A stretch of DNA of 29,368 nt from PS1 clade bacterium (GTDB taxonomy: Bacteria; Pseudomonadota; Alphaproteobacteria; RS24), in NCBI GenBank assembly GCA_016779015.1, contig JADHOK010000004.1:1-29368 (forward strand), in the 5' to 3' direction. The notes beneath the pieces were generated by a model. The model did not search any database. It was not told the origin of the DNA and saw only the letters and a program-made list of their open reading frames with translations. Positions within the stretch are counted from its first letter, which is position 1, and each line of letters opens with the position of its first letter. Below are positions 6,866-14,059 of the stretch, in pieces. The position numbers and the translations under genes are program-made.

Positions 6866-7306
6866 ATGGCATATTGGCTTTTCAAATCAGAACCCAATAC
6901 ATGGGGCTGGCAAGACCAGCTCGACCGCAAAGGCAAGGGCGAGCATTGGGACGGGGTGAGAAATTTTCTCGCCAATAAACATATGAAAGCCATGAAGCTC
7001 GGAGATAAGGGCTTCTTCTATCACTCGGTCAATGAAAAGCGGATTATGGGCTCGGTCGAGGTGATTAAGGAACATTATCCCGACCATACCGACTCGAAAG
7101 GCCGCTTCGGCATGGTCGATATTGTGGCGTTGGAGACCGCCGCGCATCACGTGACCTTGGCCGAGATCAAAGCCGACCCGAAGCTCGAGGATATGGTGTT
7201 GGTCAATAATTCGCGCCTTTCCGTGCAGCCGGTGACGGCGCAACAATGGAAATATGTCTGCAAGCTGGCCGGTCTCAACCCCAATGCCGAAAACCCCTAT
7301 AAATAA
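6866..7306 (+). CDS. EVE-domain protein (thymocyte nuclear protein 1-like)
   Basis: The 146-residue protein is a single EVE (PUA-like) domain: MAYWLFKSEPNTWGW at the start, GVRNFLANKHMKAMKLGDKGFFYHS in the middle, then SVEVIKEHYPD and the C-terminal LAGLNP. EVE domains are related to YTH and ASCH/PUA folds and are thought to recognise modified bases in nucleic acids; the cellular substrate is not known. The ATG is preceded by GAGGAACAGG. Its 3' end overlaps the Rieske gene by 53 bp in another frame. Gene order gpsA-YciI-EVE suggests one transcript with housekeeping genes rather than a defence island. Confidence 0.92.
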   Translation: MAYWLFKSEPNTWGWQDQLDRKGKGEHWDGVRNFLANKHMKAMKLGDKGFFYHSVNEKRIMGSVEVIKEHYPDHTDSKGRFGMVDIVALETAAHHVTLAEIKADPKLEDMVLVNNSRLSVQPVTAQQWKYVCKLAGLNPNAENPYK

Positions 7307-7715
7307 AACCCGGCCCGATTGGTGGCCCGCCAAGGACACCGAAATATGCGCGCTTTGCGACATCGCGCCCGGCGCGGCGCGCGGCTTTACGCTGACCGGG
7401 GAGGGCGCGGGCGATAAATTGGAGCTGATTATCTGGCGCGACGATAAAGGCGCCGCGGAAGTGCTGCGTGGCTTTGTCAATAAATGCCCGCATATGGGGC
7501 TGCCGCTGGAGACCTTTCCCGACCGTTTCTTGAACGCCATGGGCGATGGGCTGATTTGCTCGGCGCATGGCGCGCAGTTTGATGCCACCGGCGCTTGCTT
7601 TGGCGGGCCGTGCAAAGGCGCAGTGCTTATCAGCGTGCAGCTAATCGTGCAAGATAGAGACAATAATAAACATATTGTGCTGCGCCCGCCTGCACCGCAT
7701 AGTGCTTCGGCGTAG
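7254..7715 (+). CDS. Rieske [2Fe-2S] ferredoxin-like protein
   Basis: The 153-residue protein has both Rieske cluster-binding motifs: KCPHMGLPLE (C-x-H, about residues 78-87) and CSAHGAQFD (C-x2-H, about 102-110). It looks like a soluble small Rieske protein rather than the bc1 subunit, as there is no membrane helix and no disulfide-type spacing. The start at 7254 lies inside the EVE gene, after GGAAAT; the only other nearby Met (7284) is also inside it, so the overlap seems real. The electron-transfer partner cannot be told from the context. Confidence 0.85.
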   Translation: MSASWPVSTPMPKTPINKTRPDWWPAKDTEICALCDIAPGAARGFTLTGEGAGDKLELIIWRDDKGAAEVLRGFVNKCPHMGLPLETFPDRFLNAMGDGLICSAHGAQFDATGACFGGPCKGAVLISVQLIVQDRDNNKHIVLRPPAPHSASA

Positions 7716-7755
7716 ATAAAAAAACAGCGCATAAATAAAAGTCGGGGGGACTTTC

Positions 7756-9063
7756 ATGTCGCAAAACATTTCTGCCAGCGAAGCGCCATTGGCCACATCG
7801 CGCGATTATGCCGTGCTGGGTCTTTTGTCTTTCGTCAATGTGCTGAATTTTGTCGACCGGCAATTGCTCGCCAGTTTCGCCAATTTCATCGTCCCCGATT
7901 TGGAGCTGACCAATACCCAATTCGGCCTTTTGACCGGTTTCGGCTTTATCGTTTTTTATTCGGTTATGGGTCTGTTTATGGGAACGCTGGCCGACCGCTT
8001 GCACCGTCCGCGCCTTTTGGCTTTCGGCCTCGCCATGTGGTCGGCACTGACCATGGCGTCGGGCGCGGCGCGCGGCTTTGTCACCCTGCTCATCCCGCGC
8101 ATGCTCATCGGGGTCGGCGAAAGCGTCGCCACCCCGACCTCCATGTCGATGCTGGCGGACCGGTTTCCGGCCCGTCAATTGGGGCTGGCGGCGGGGATAT
8201 ATTATCTCGGCGTGCCCATCGGCGTCGCCGTCTCGCTGCTCATTGCCGGTTATTTGGGCCCGACCATAGGCTGGCGCAATTGTTTCTTCCTGCTTGGCGG
8301 CCTCGGGCTGGTGGTCGCCGCGGCGCTGCTTTTGCTGCCCGAAACACCGCGCCGCGGGGTCAATTTATCGGCCGATGGCGCGGTTGAAAAAATGCCTTTC
8401 GCGCAAGTGCTGGCGCTGCTTTGGCAGACGCTGAAAGCCTCACCGGCTTTGTCTTGTGTCATTGCCGGTGGCGTGGTGTTTCATTTCATCCTCGGCGCGG
8501 CGGCTTTTGACCAGTTATGGTTTGTCCAAGAACGCGGCTATGAGCGCGCCGAAATTGCCGTCAAAGCAGGCTGGTTGGCCGCGCTTGGCGGGCTGTTGGG
8601 CAATCTGGCCGGCGGCTATTTGGGCGATTTATGGCAATCGCGCTTGGGCTCGGGACGGCCGATGTTTTTGTTTTGGACGGGTCTGCTGCTGACGCCTTTC
8701 GCCATTGCTTATCGTTTGGTGCCGGGCGACCACATGCTTTTCGAGCTTGGTATTTTCTTGGGCTTTTTGCAGCTTGGCCTGTTTTACGGGCCGACTTTCG
8801 CCACTGTGCAAGAGCTGGCACCGGCGCGCATCCGCGCCACAGTGGTCGCCTTTTATATATTGGTGCTGAACTTTGTCGGTCTCGGTATCGGCATTACCGG
8901 CGGCGGCATTATGATCGATATGCTGATCGCGCGCGGCATTGAGGCACCCTATACGGTGACGCTGGTCGCCTTCACACTGATCTCGACCCTCGCCCTGCCG
9001 CTGAATTTCATCGCTGGAAAATTATACCATCGCGACGTGGCACGACTTGCCGATAACCGCTAA
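7756..9063 (+). CDS. MFS transporter, spinster-like/anion-symporter type
   Basis: The 435-residue protein has about twelve hydrophobic helices and no signal peptide. The first helix carries FVNVLNFVDRQLLA, a motif (N-x2-DR) common in the spinster-like branch of the major facilitator superfamily. The loop between helices 2 and 3 has GTLADRLHRPRLLAFGLAMWS (motif A), and helix 4 has PRMLIGVGESVATPTSMSMLADRFPARQLG. Members are usually linked to transport of organic acids or lipids; the substrate here cannot be deduced. GGGGGGA precedes the ATG. It lies between the Rieske gene and acs, about 40 bp from each. Confidence 0.9.
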   Translation: MSQNISASEAPLATSRDYAVLGLLSFVNVLNFVDRQLLASFANFIVPDLELTNTQFGLLTGFGFIVFYSVMGLFMGTLADRLHRPRLLAFGLAMWSALTMASGAARGFVTLLIPRMLIGVGESVATPTSMSMLADRFPARQLGLAAGIYYLGVPIGVAVSLLIAGYLGPTIGWRNCFFLLGGLGLVVAAALLLLPETPRRGVNLSADGAVEKMPFAQVLALLWQTLKASPALSCVIAGGVVFHFILGAAAFDQLWFVQERGYERAEIAVKAGWLAALGGLLGNLAGGYLGDLWQSRLGSGRPMFLFWTGLLLTPFAIAYRLVPGDHMLFELGIFLGFLQLGLFYGPTFATVQELAPARIRATVVAFYILVLNFVGLGIGITGGGIMIDMLIARGIEAPYTVTLVAFTLISTLALPLNFIAGKLYHRDVARLADNR

Positions 9064-9109
9064 GCGGGGTTAGACTGCCCGCCTGACTGACAGGGATTTA
9101 GGGGGCGTT

Positions 9110-11056
9110 ATGTCTGACGAACTGATTTTTGAAGTACCGGCTGAAACGGCGGCGACGGCGCTGATTGATAATGCACAATATCAGAAAATGTATCAGGCCA
9201 GCATTGACGACCCCGACGCGTTTTGGGGCGAACACGGCCGGCGCATTGATTGGATAAAACCCTATAGTAAGGTCAAGAACACCCATTACGGCAAGGATGA
9301 TGTGTCGATTAAATGGTATGAGGACGGCACGCTCAATGCTTGCGTCAACTGCGTTGACCGCCATCTTGAGACGCGCGGCGACCAGACGGCGATAATTTGG
9401 GAAGGCGATGCGCCCAGCGATGACGCCAAAATCACCTATGCCCAATTGCACGAAGAAGTCTGCCGTTTCGCCAATGTGCTGAAAGCGCGCGGCGTCAAAA
9501 AAGGCGACCGCGTGACCATTTACATGCCGATGATACCCGAAGCGACATATGCCATGCTGGCCTGCGCCCGTATCGGCGCGGTGCATAGTGTGGTGTTTGG
9601 CGGCTTTTCGCCCGACGCGCTGGCCGGTCGCATTATCGATTGCGAAAGCACTTGCGTCATCACCGCCGATGAAGGCGTTCGCGGCGGCAAGGTGATACCG
9701 CTGAAAGCCAATACCGATGCGGCGCTCGAAAAATGCCCCGATGTCGATATGGTGATTGTCGTCACCCGCACCGGCAGCGGCGTCGCCATGCAAGCGCCGC
9801 GCGATGTGGTTTATGAAGAGGCGCGCGCTGCCGCCGCACCAGATTGCCCGGCCGAAGAAATGAGCGCCGAGGACCCGCTTTTCATCCTCTACACTTCCGG
9901 CTCGACCGGCAAACCCAAAGGCGTGCTGCACACCACAGGCGGCTATATGGTCTATGCCTCAATGACGCATGAGTATGTCTTCGATTATAAAGAAGGCGAG
10001 GTTTATTGGTGCACGGCCGATGTCGGCTGGGTGACCGGCCATTCTTATATTGTCTATGGCCCACTGGCCAATGGCGCCACCACGCTGATGTTTGAGGGGG
10101 TGCCGAATTATCCCGATAATTCGCGCTTCTGGCAGGTATGCGACAAGCACCAAGTAAATATTTTCTACACCGCGCCGACCGCTTTGCGCGCCCTGATGCG
10201 CGAAGGCGACGGGCCGGTTAAAGCGACCTCGCGGGCCAGCCTGCGCCTTTTGGGCTCGGTCGGTGAGCCGATAAACCCCGAAGCATGGCTGTGGTATTAT
10301 AATGTGGTCGGCGAGGGCAAAAGCCCGATTGTCGACACATGGTGGCAGACCGAGACCGGCGGCATTCTCATCACCCCACTGCCCGGCGCGACAGCCCTGA
10401 AACCGGGCTCGGCGACCAGGCCTTTCTTTGGTGTCAAACCGATGCTGGTCGATGTCGACGGCAATGAGCTGAGCGGCGCGGCCTCGGGCAATTTGTGCAT
10501 CACCGATAGCTGGCCCGGCCAAATGCGCTCGGTCTATGGCGACCATAAGCGCTTTATCGACACTTATTTTGTGCAATATCCGGGCAAATATTTCACCGGC
10601 GATGGCTGTCGCCGCGACGAGGACGGCTATTATTGGATTACCGGCCGCGTCGATGATGTGTTGAATATTTCCGGTCACCGCCTCGGCACGGCTGAGGTCG
10701 AAAGCGCACTGGTGGCGCATGGCCAAGTTGCCGAGGCCGCCGTGGTCGGCTATCCGCACGACATTAAGGGGCAAGGTATTTATTGCTATGTGACGCTCAA
10801 TGCCGGTCTGTCGGGCGATGATGATTTGAAAGCCGAGCTGGTGCAATGGGTCAGAAAAGAGATCGGCCCGATTGCCTCACCCGACCTTATTCAGTTTGCG
10901 CCCGGTCTGCCGAAAACCCGCTCGGGCAAAATCATGCGGCGCATCTTGAGAAAAATCGCCGAGGATGATTTTTCCCAATTGGGTGACACCTCGACGCTGG
11001 CCGACCCCAGCGTCGTCGATGACCTGATCGACAATCGGCAAAACCGCTCGGCATAA
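9110..11056 (+). CDS. acs: Acetyl-CoA synthetase (AMP-forming)
   Basis: Acs activates acetate to acetyl-CoA by way of acetyl-AMP. The 648-residue length is typical. Visible motifs are the P-loop-like ILYTSGSTGKPKG (about residues 258-270), WCTADVGWVTGHSYIVYGPL, TWWQTETGG (about 410-418), YFTGDGCRRDEDGYYWITGRVDDVLNISGHRLGTAE, and near the C-terminus LPKTRSGKIMRRILRKIA, whose Lys (about residue 606) is the catalytic lysine and the usual site of inhibitory acetylation. The ATG follows GGGGGCGTT. The stop lies one base from the stop of the convergent nuclease gene, leaving no room for a dedicated terminator between them. Confidence 0.95.
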   Translation: MSDELIFEVPAETAATALIDNAQYQKMYQASIDDPDAFWGEHGRRIDWIKPYSKVKNTHYGKDDVSIKWYEDGTLNACVNCVDRHLETRGDQTAIIWEGDAPSDDAKITYAQLHEEVCRFANVLKARGVKKGDRVTIYMPMIPEATYAMLACARIGAVHSVVFGGFSPDALAGRIIDCESTCVITADEGVRGGKVIPLKANTDAALEKCPDVDMVIVVTRTGSGVAMQAPRDVVYEEARAAAAPDCPAEEMSAEDPLFILYTSGSTGKPKGVLHTTGGYMVYASMTHEYVFDYKEGEVYWCTADVGWVTGHSYIVYGPLANGATTLMFEGVPNYPDNSRFWQVCDKHQVNIFYTAPTALRALMREGDGPVKATSRASLRLLGSVGEPINPEAWLWYYNVVGEGKSPIVDTWWQTETGGILITPLPGATALKPGSATRPFFGVKPMLVDVDGNELSGAASGNLCITDSWPGQMRSVYGDHKRFIDTYFVQYPGKYFTGDGCRRDEDGYYWITGRVDDVLNISGHRLGTAEVESALVAHGQVAEAAVVGYPHDIKGQGIYCYVTLNAGLSGDDDLKAELVQWVRKEIGPIASPDLIQFAPGLPKTRSGKIMRRILRKIAEDDFSQLGDTSTLADPSVVDDLIDNRQNRSA

Positions 11057-11057
11057 A

Positions 11058-11480
11058 CTAGCTGCACCAAGTAGCGCGGCGACCGCGATAAGGCTTGGCG
11101 AGATTTTGCGCCAACAGCGCATCGCCAAGCGTTCCTTTTTCAGAATAAGTGGTGGCCAGCACACGGCCGGCATAGGTGCCGTAATGGACATTTGTCAGCA
11201 CTGACGGGTTTTGTTTGAGCCACGCCGCCGTGAATTTTTTGGCAGCCTGCGCCAGCTCTTTTTCTGCCGCGCATTTGCCGCGCATCTCCGGCGTATCGAC
11301 GCCTTTCAAGCGCACTTTCACCTCGACCTGTTGGCCCAGCCAGATGGTGACGCGGGCGCGAAACGTATCGCCGTCAATCACCTCCAGCACCTCAAACGGA
11401 AACGGGCCTTTCAACACTTCTTTGGCCGACGCGCCAAGCGGCAGCAACAGCAACATTAACCCAACCCAAACGCCACGCAT
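11058..11480 (-). CDS. Exported staphylococcal-nuclease-like (thermonuclease) protein
   Basis: The protein starts MRGVWVGLMLLLLPLGASAKEV, a clear signal peptide with likely cleavage after ASA, followed by an SNase domain. That domain has VIDGDTFRARV, VRLKGVDTPEMRGKCAAEKELA and YAGRVLATTY, which contain the family's calcium-binding Asp/Asp/Thr and catalytic Arg, Glu and Arg positions. At 140 residues it is a single-domain periplasmic or secreted nuclease. A start at 11501 is possible, but AAAGGAG sits just before the ATG at 11480, which begins the signal peptide exactly. Its leader contains a structured palindromic region. Physiological role (nutrient scavenging or DNA turnover) is inference. 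Confidence 0.9.
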   Translation of the reverse strand: MRGVWVGLMLLLLPLGASAKEVLKGPFPFEVLEVIDGDTFRARVTIWLGQQVEVKVRLKGVDTPEMRGKCAAEKELAQAAKKFTAAWLKQNPSVLTNVHYGTYAGRVLATTYSEKGTLGDALLAQNLAKPYRGRRATWCS

Positions 11481-11499
11481 GACACACTCCTTTTCCCAC

Positions 11500-11630
11500 A
11501 CCCGACTTCAGTGTCGGGTCGGGCTACATTCCCTGAAACCAGAGATGTCCTGCTTATTCCCCTTGCGGGTTTTATATTAGGCAGAGACCCTACCTAAGTC
11601 GGCTCTCTGGTTCCTTAAAGGAATGTAGCC
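11500..11630. other. Large nested palindromic element upstream of the nuclease gene
   Basis: GGCTACATTCC (11522-11532) is exactly inverted at 11620-11630 as GGAATGTAGCC. Inside it AACCAGAGA (11537-11545) is inverted at 11604-11612. A further inner helix pairs 11550-11556 with 11578-11584, with one wobble pair. Next to it is a separate perfect hairpin, ACCCGAC-TTCAGT-GTCGGGT (11500-11519), just upstream of the nuclease ribosome-binding site. The whole could be a structured RNA leader, an independent ncRNA or a miniature inverted-repeat element. I see no target-site duplication and no oligo-T tail. Confidence 0.6.
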
Positions 11631-11676
11631 AGAAATAAGTTAACGCGATTGGTCGACCGCTTCTAGCAACCTGTGG

Positions 11677-11712
11677 TTGAGCAGCGAATTTGGTGGATTC
11701 GCCACAACTCAA
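11677..11712. other. Interrupted hairpin downstream of the DUF1674 gene
   Basis: TTGAG (11677-11681) pairs with CTCAA (11708-11712), and GCGAAT (11684-11689) with ATTCGC (11697-11702). It lies just beyond the DUF1674 stop codon. There is no T-tract, so it may be an RNA-stabilising 3' structure or a weak terminator. Confidence 0.4.
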
Positions 11713-11721
11713 AACAGAAGC

Positions 11722-11934
11722 TCAAAAATCGGACACAATGCCGGCTTTTTCCCAATCGCCATAGCGCGTCGGCTCGGGGCCTTCTTGACCGCCTTGTTCT
11801 TTCGGGCGCGGCCCGGCTTTCACCGCTGCGCGGCGCTCAGCCGCCTCGGCCAAAGCCTGTTGCTGCGCTTTGTCCTGCGCTTGCTTGCGGCGCGCGGCGG
11901 CGGTTTTCTCATCTTCGCTTTGCTGGTCTGCCAT
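11722..11934 (-). CDS. DUF1674 protein (SDHAF4-like succinate dehydrogenase assembly factor family)
   Basis: This 70-residue protein ends GPEPTRYGDWEKAGIVSDF, the hallmark C-terminus of DUF1674 (P-T-R-Y-G-D-W-E-x-x-G-x-x-x-D-F). The family includes mitochondrial SDHAF4, which binds the flavinated SdhA subunit during complex II assembly. The N-terminal half is a charged Gln/Ala-rich helix. An upstream in-frame ATG at 12129 would add 65 residues that run antisense through rsmB and look unrelated, so I take the ATG at 11934. It is divergent from rsmB with 52 bp between, the usual alphaproteobacterial arrangement. The family assignment is firm; the role in this organism is by analogy. Confidence 0.9.
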   Translation of the reverse strand: MADQQSEDEKTAAARRKQAQDKAQQQALAEAAERRAAVKAGPRPKEQGGQEGPEPTRYGDWEKAGIVSDF

Positions 11935-11986
11935 GGGGTGAATATGGGGGCTTGCCGACAACTTGCCAAGATGGTGTAACCGCGAC

Positions 11987-13240
11987 ATGAGTTCGCAAGA
12001 CAAAAAGCGCGGCCGCGGCAAGTCGGGCGCGCGGCGCGCCGCCGCCGGTATGTTGGCCGCCATTGAGCGCGGTAAAACGCTGGACGAAGCGCGCGACCGC
12101 CTCGACCCGTTAAAGGGTAGCGACCGCAATTTGGCCGATGCGATTGTGCAGACGGCGCTACGCCATTATGGCGAGATCGACGCGCTGGTCAGAACGCATG
12201 TCAAAAAAATGCCGCCCAGAAATTCGCTGGCGCGGGTGTTGTTGTTCATCGGCGCGGCGCAGCTGCTTTATATGAAAGTGCCGCCACACGCCGCCATCGA
12301 CGAGACGGTCTCGGCCACCGGGCGACGCGAGCAACCTTATCGCGGGCTGATAAATGCCGTGTTGCGAAATCTCGCGCGCGCGCAACAGGCGGCGACACTG
12401 CCCGCGCCCGACCCGCTGAAAAATATCCCCGACTGGTTGCGCGATAATTGGCTGGCGCATTATGGCGATGAAAAAACTGCCGCTCTGGCCGCCTCTTTGG
12501 CAACGCCGCCGCCGCTCGATTTGTGTTTTGTGACGCCGCGCACCGGTCACAATTGGGCGCAAGCGCATGGCGGCAACTTTATCGCGCCGAGCCATATACG
12601 CCTTGATGCGGCGCAAGATGTCACCGCCTTGCCGGGCTTTGCCGAGGGCGCTTTTTGGATGCAAAACGCCGCCGCCGGTCAACCGGCAGCGCAAATTTGC
12701 GCCGCGCTGGCAGCGCCTTCAACCGTGCTCGATATGTGTGCCGCGCCGGGCGGCAAAACGCTGCAATTGGCCGCCGCCGGTCACACCGTCACGGCGCTCG
12801 ATATTTCCGCCTCACGCCTCAAGCGCCTCGAAGAGAACCTGGCGCGCACCGGCTTTGAGGCCAGGCTGGTTTGCGCCGATGCGTTGGCGTGGAATGCACC
12901 TCAGCTTTTCGACGCCGTATTATTGGACGCGCCATGCACCGCCACCGGCACATTGCGCCGCCACCCCGACGTGTTGCGCCATCGCAGCGCAAACCAAATG
13001 GACAAGCTCATTGCCCTGCAAAAGCAATTATTGGCCCGCGCTGCCGACCATGTGAAACCGGGTGGCTTTTTGGCCTATGCGGTGTGCAGCCTGCAACCGC
13101 AGGAGGGCGAGATGCAGCTCGAGGATTTTCTGGCGACCCGTAGCGACTTCACAAAGCACGATAGCGATGCGGAAAACCGCTTCACGCCGGATGCCGATAT
13201 GGACGGTTTTTTTGTATCCGTGATGCAGAAAAAGCCGTGA
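11987..13240 (+). CDS. rsmB: 16S rRNA (cytosine-967-C5)-methyltransferase, RsmB/NOP family
   Basis: The enzyme methylates C5 of a cytosine in 16S rRNA. The 417-residue protein has an N-terminal NusB-like domain (about residues 12-140, with DRNLADAIVQTALRHYGEIDALV and AAIDETVSA) and a C-terminal Rossmann methyltransferase. SAM motif VLDMCAAPGGKTLQLA is at about 246-261, DAPCTATGTLRRHPDV (first conserved Cys) at about 312, and YAVCSLQPQEGE (second Cys, the nucleophile region) at about 364. The TTG at 11963 would add eight residues; the ATG at 11987 is preferred, although neither has a clear ribosome-binding site. Confidence 0.93.
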   Translation: MSSQDKKRGRGKSGARRAAAGMLAAIERGKTLDEARDRLDPLKGSDRNLADAIVQTALRHYGEIDALVRTHVKKMPPRNSLARVLLFIGAAQLLYMKVPPHAAIDETVSATGRREQPYRGLINAVLRNLARAQQAATLPAPDPLKNIPDWLRDNWLAHYGDEKTAALAASLATPPPLDLCFVTPRTGHNWAQAHGGNFIAPSHIRLDAAQDVTALPGFAEGAFWMQNAAAGQPAAQICAALAAPSTVLDMCAAPGGKTLQLAAAGHTVTALDISASRLKRLEENLARTGFEARLVCADALAWNAPQLFDAVLLDAPCTATGTLRRHPDVLRHRSANQMDKLIALQKQLLARAADHVKPGGFLAYAVCSLQPQEGEMQLEDFLATRSDFTKHDSDAENRFTPDADMDGFFVSVMQKKP

Positions 13241-13390
13241 GGCGCGCGCCCTTAAAGGGGTGGAAAAAACCCACAAAAACCTCTGAATAAGGCCGCGCCA
13301 GCCGCCCCTTCGCCTTGTCGCGTGCGGCAAAACCGTATACAGATTGAAAAGCAATCAGACGCACTCCATCACGGAAAATGGATAACCCAA

Positions 13391-14059
13391 ATGGCTGATA
13401 TCAAAATTTCTCCCTCGATTCTTTCTGCCGATTTTGCCCGTCTGGGCGAGGAAGTGGCAGCGATTTGCGAAGCCGGATGTGACTATGTGCATGTCGATGT
13501 GATGGACGGCCATTTTGTTCCCAATCTGACCATCGGCCCCGATGTGGTGAAAGCGCTGAAGCCGCATGCCAGCAAACCGCTGGACGTGCATTTGATGATT
13601 TCGCCGGTCGACCCTTATATCAACGCCTTTGCCGAGGCGGGGGCTGAGATAATCACTTTCCACCCCGAAGCCGGCCCGCACCCGCACCGCACAGCGCAAG
13701 CCATTCGCGCCGCCGGTTGTAAAGTCGGCGTGTCGCTCAATCCGGCGACACCGGTCAGTGTGCTCGACAATCTGATGGGCGATATCGACCTTATTCTGGT
13801 GATGTCGGTCAATCCGGGGTTTGGCGGCCAAAGCTTTATCGAAAGCCAGCTTGAGAAAATCGCCACATTGCGCGCCATGATAGATAAAAGCGGCCGCGAT
13901 ATTGAGCTCGAGGTCGATGGCGGGGTCAATCGCGAAACCGCGGCGCGGGTCATCGAAGCGGGGGCCAGCATGCTGGTCGCCGGCACCGCCACATTTGCCG
14001 GCGGGCCTGAAAAATATGCTGAAAATATCGACGCTCTGCGCCATGCTGCGGGGCGCTGA
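13391..14059 (+). CDS. rpe: Ribulose-phosphate 3-epimerase
   Basis: Rpe interconverts ribulose-5-phosphate and xylulose-5-phosphate in the pentose phosphate pathway. The 222-residue TIM barrel shows ISPSILSADFARLGEE at the start, HVDVMDGHFVPNLTIGP (metal-binding His/Asp, about residues 33-49), DVHLMISPVDPYI, MSVNPGFGGQSFI (about 139-151) and ELEVDGGVN (second Asp, about 175). The open frame extends upstream to 13322, but those residues are not family-like, so I start at the ATG at 13391. A very short out-of-frame ATG ORF at 13379 precedes and overlaps it. The stop overlaps the next gene's ATG by one base (TGATG). Confidence 0.95.
   Translation: MADIKISPSILSADFARLGEEVAAICEAGCDYVHVDVMDGHFVPNLTIGPDVVKALKPHASKPLDVHLMISPVDPYINAFAEAGAEIITFHPEAGPHPHRTAQAIRAAGCKVGVSLNPATPVSVLDNLMGDIDLILVMSVNPGFGGQSFIESQLEKIATLRAMIDKSGRDIELEVDGGVNRETAARVIEAGASMLVAGTATFAGGPEKYAENIDALRHAAGR

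Noticed and set aside
11500..11630. 6S RNA, SRP RNA or tRNA in the palindromic region
   Set aside because: It is shorter than 6S RNA and lacks a 6S-like central bubble, lacks the SRP GGAAGGAAGCA-type loop, and has no cloverleaf or T-loop consensus.
11722..12129. Longer version of the DUF1674 protein starting at 12129
   Set aside because: The extra 65 residues are antisense to rsmB and unlike the family, and the ATG at 11934 gives the normal compact protein.
13322..13390. N-terminal extension of rpe
   Set aside because: The 23 extra residues do not resemble the family; the MADIKISPSILSADF start is canonical.
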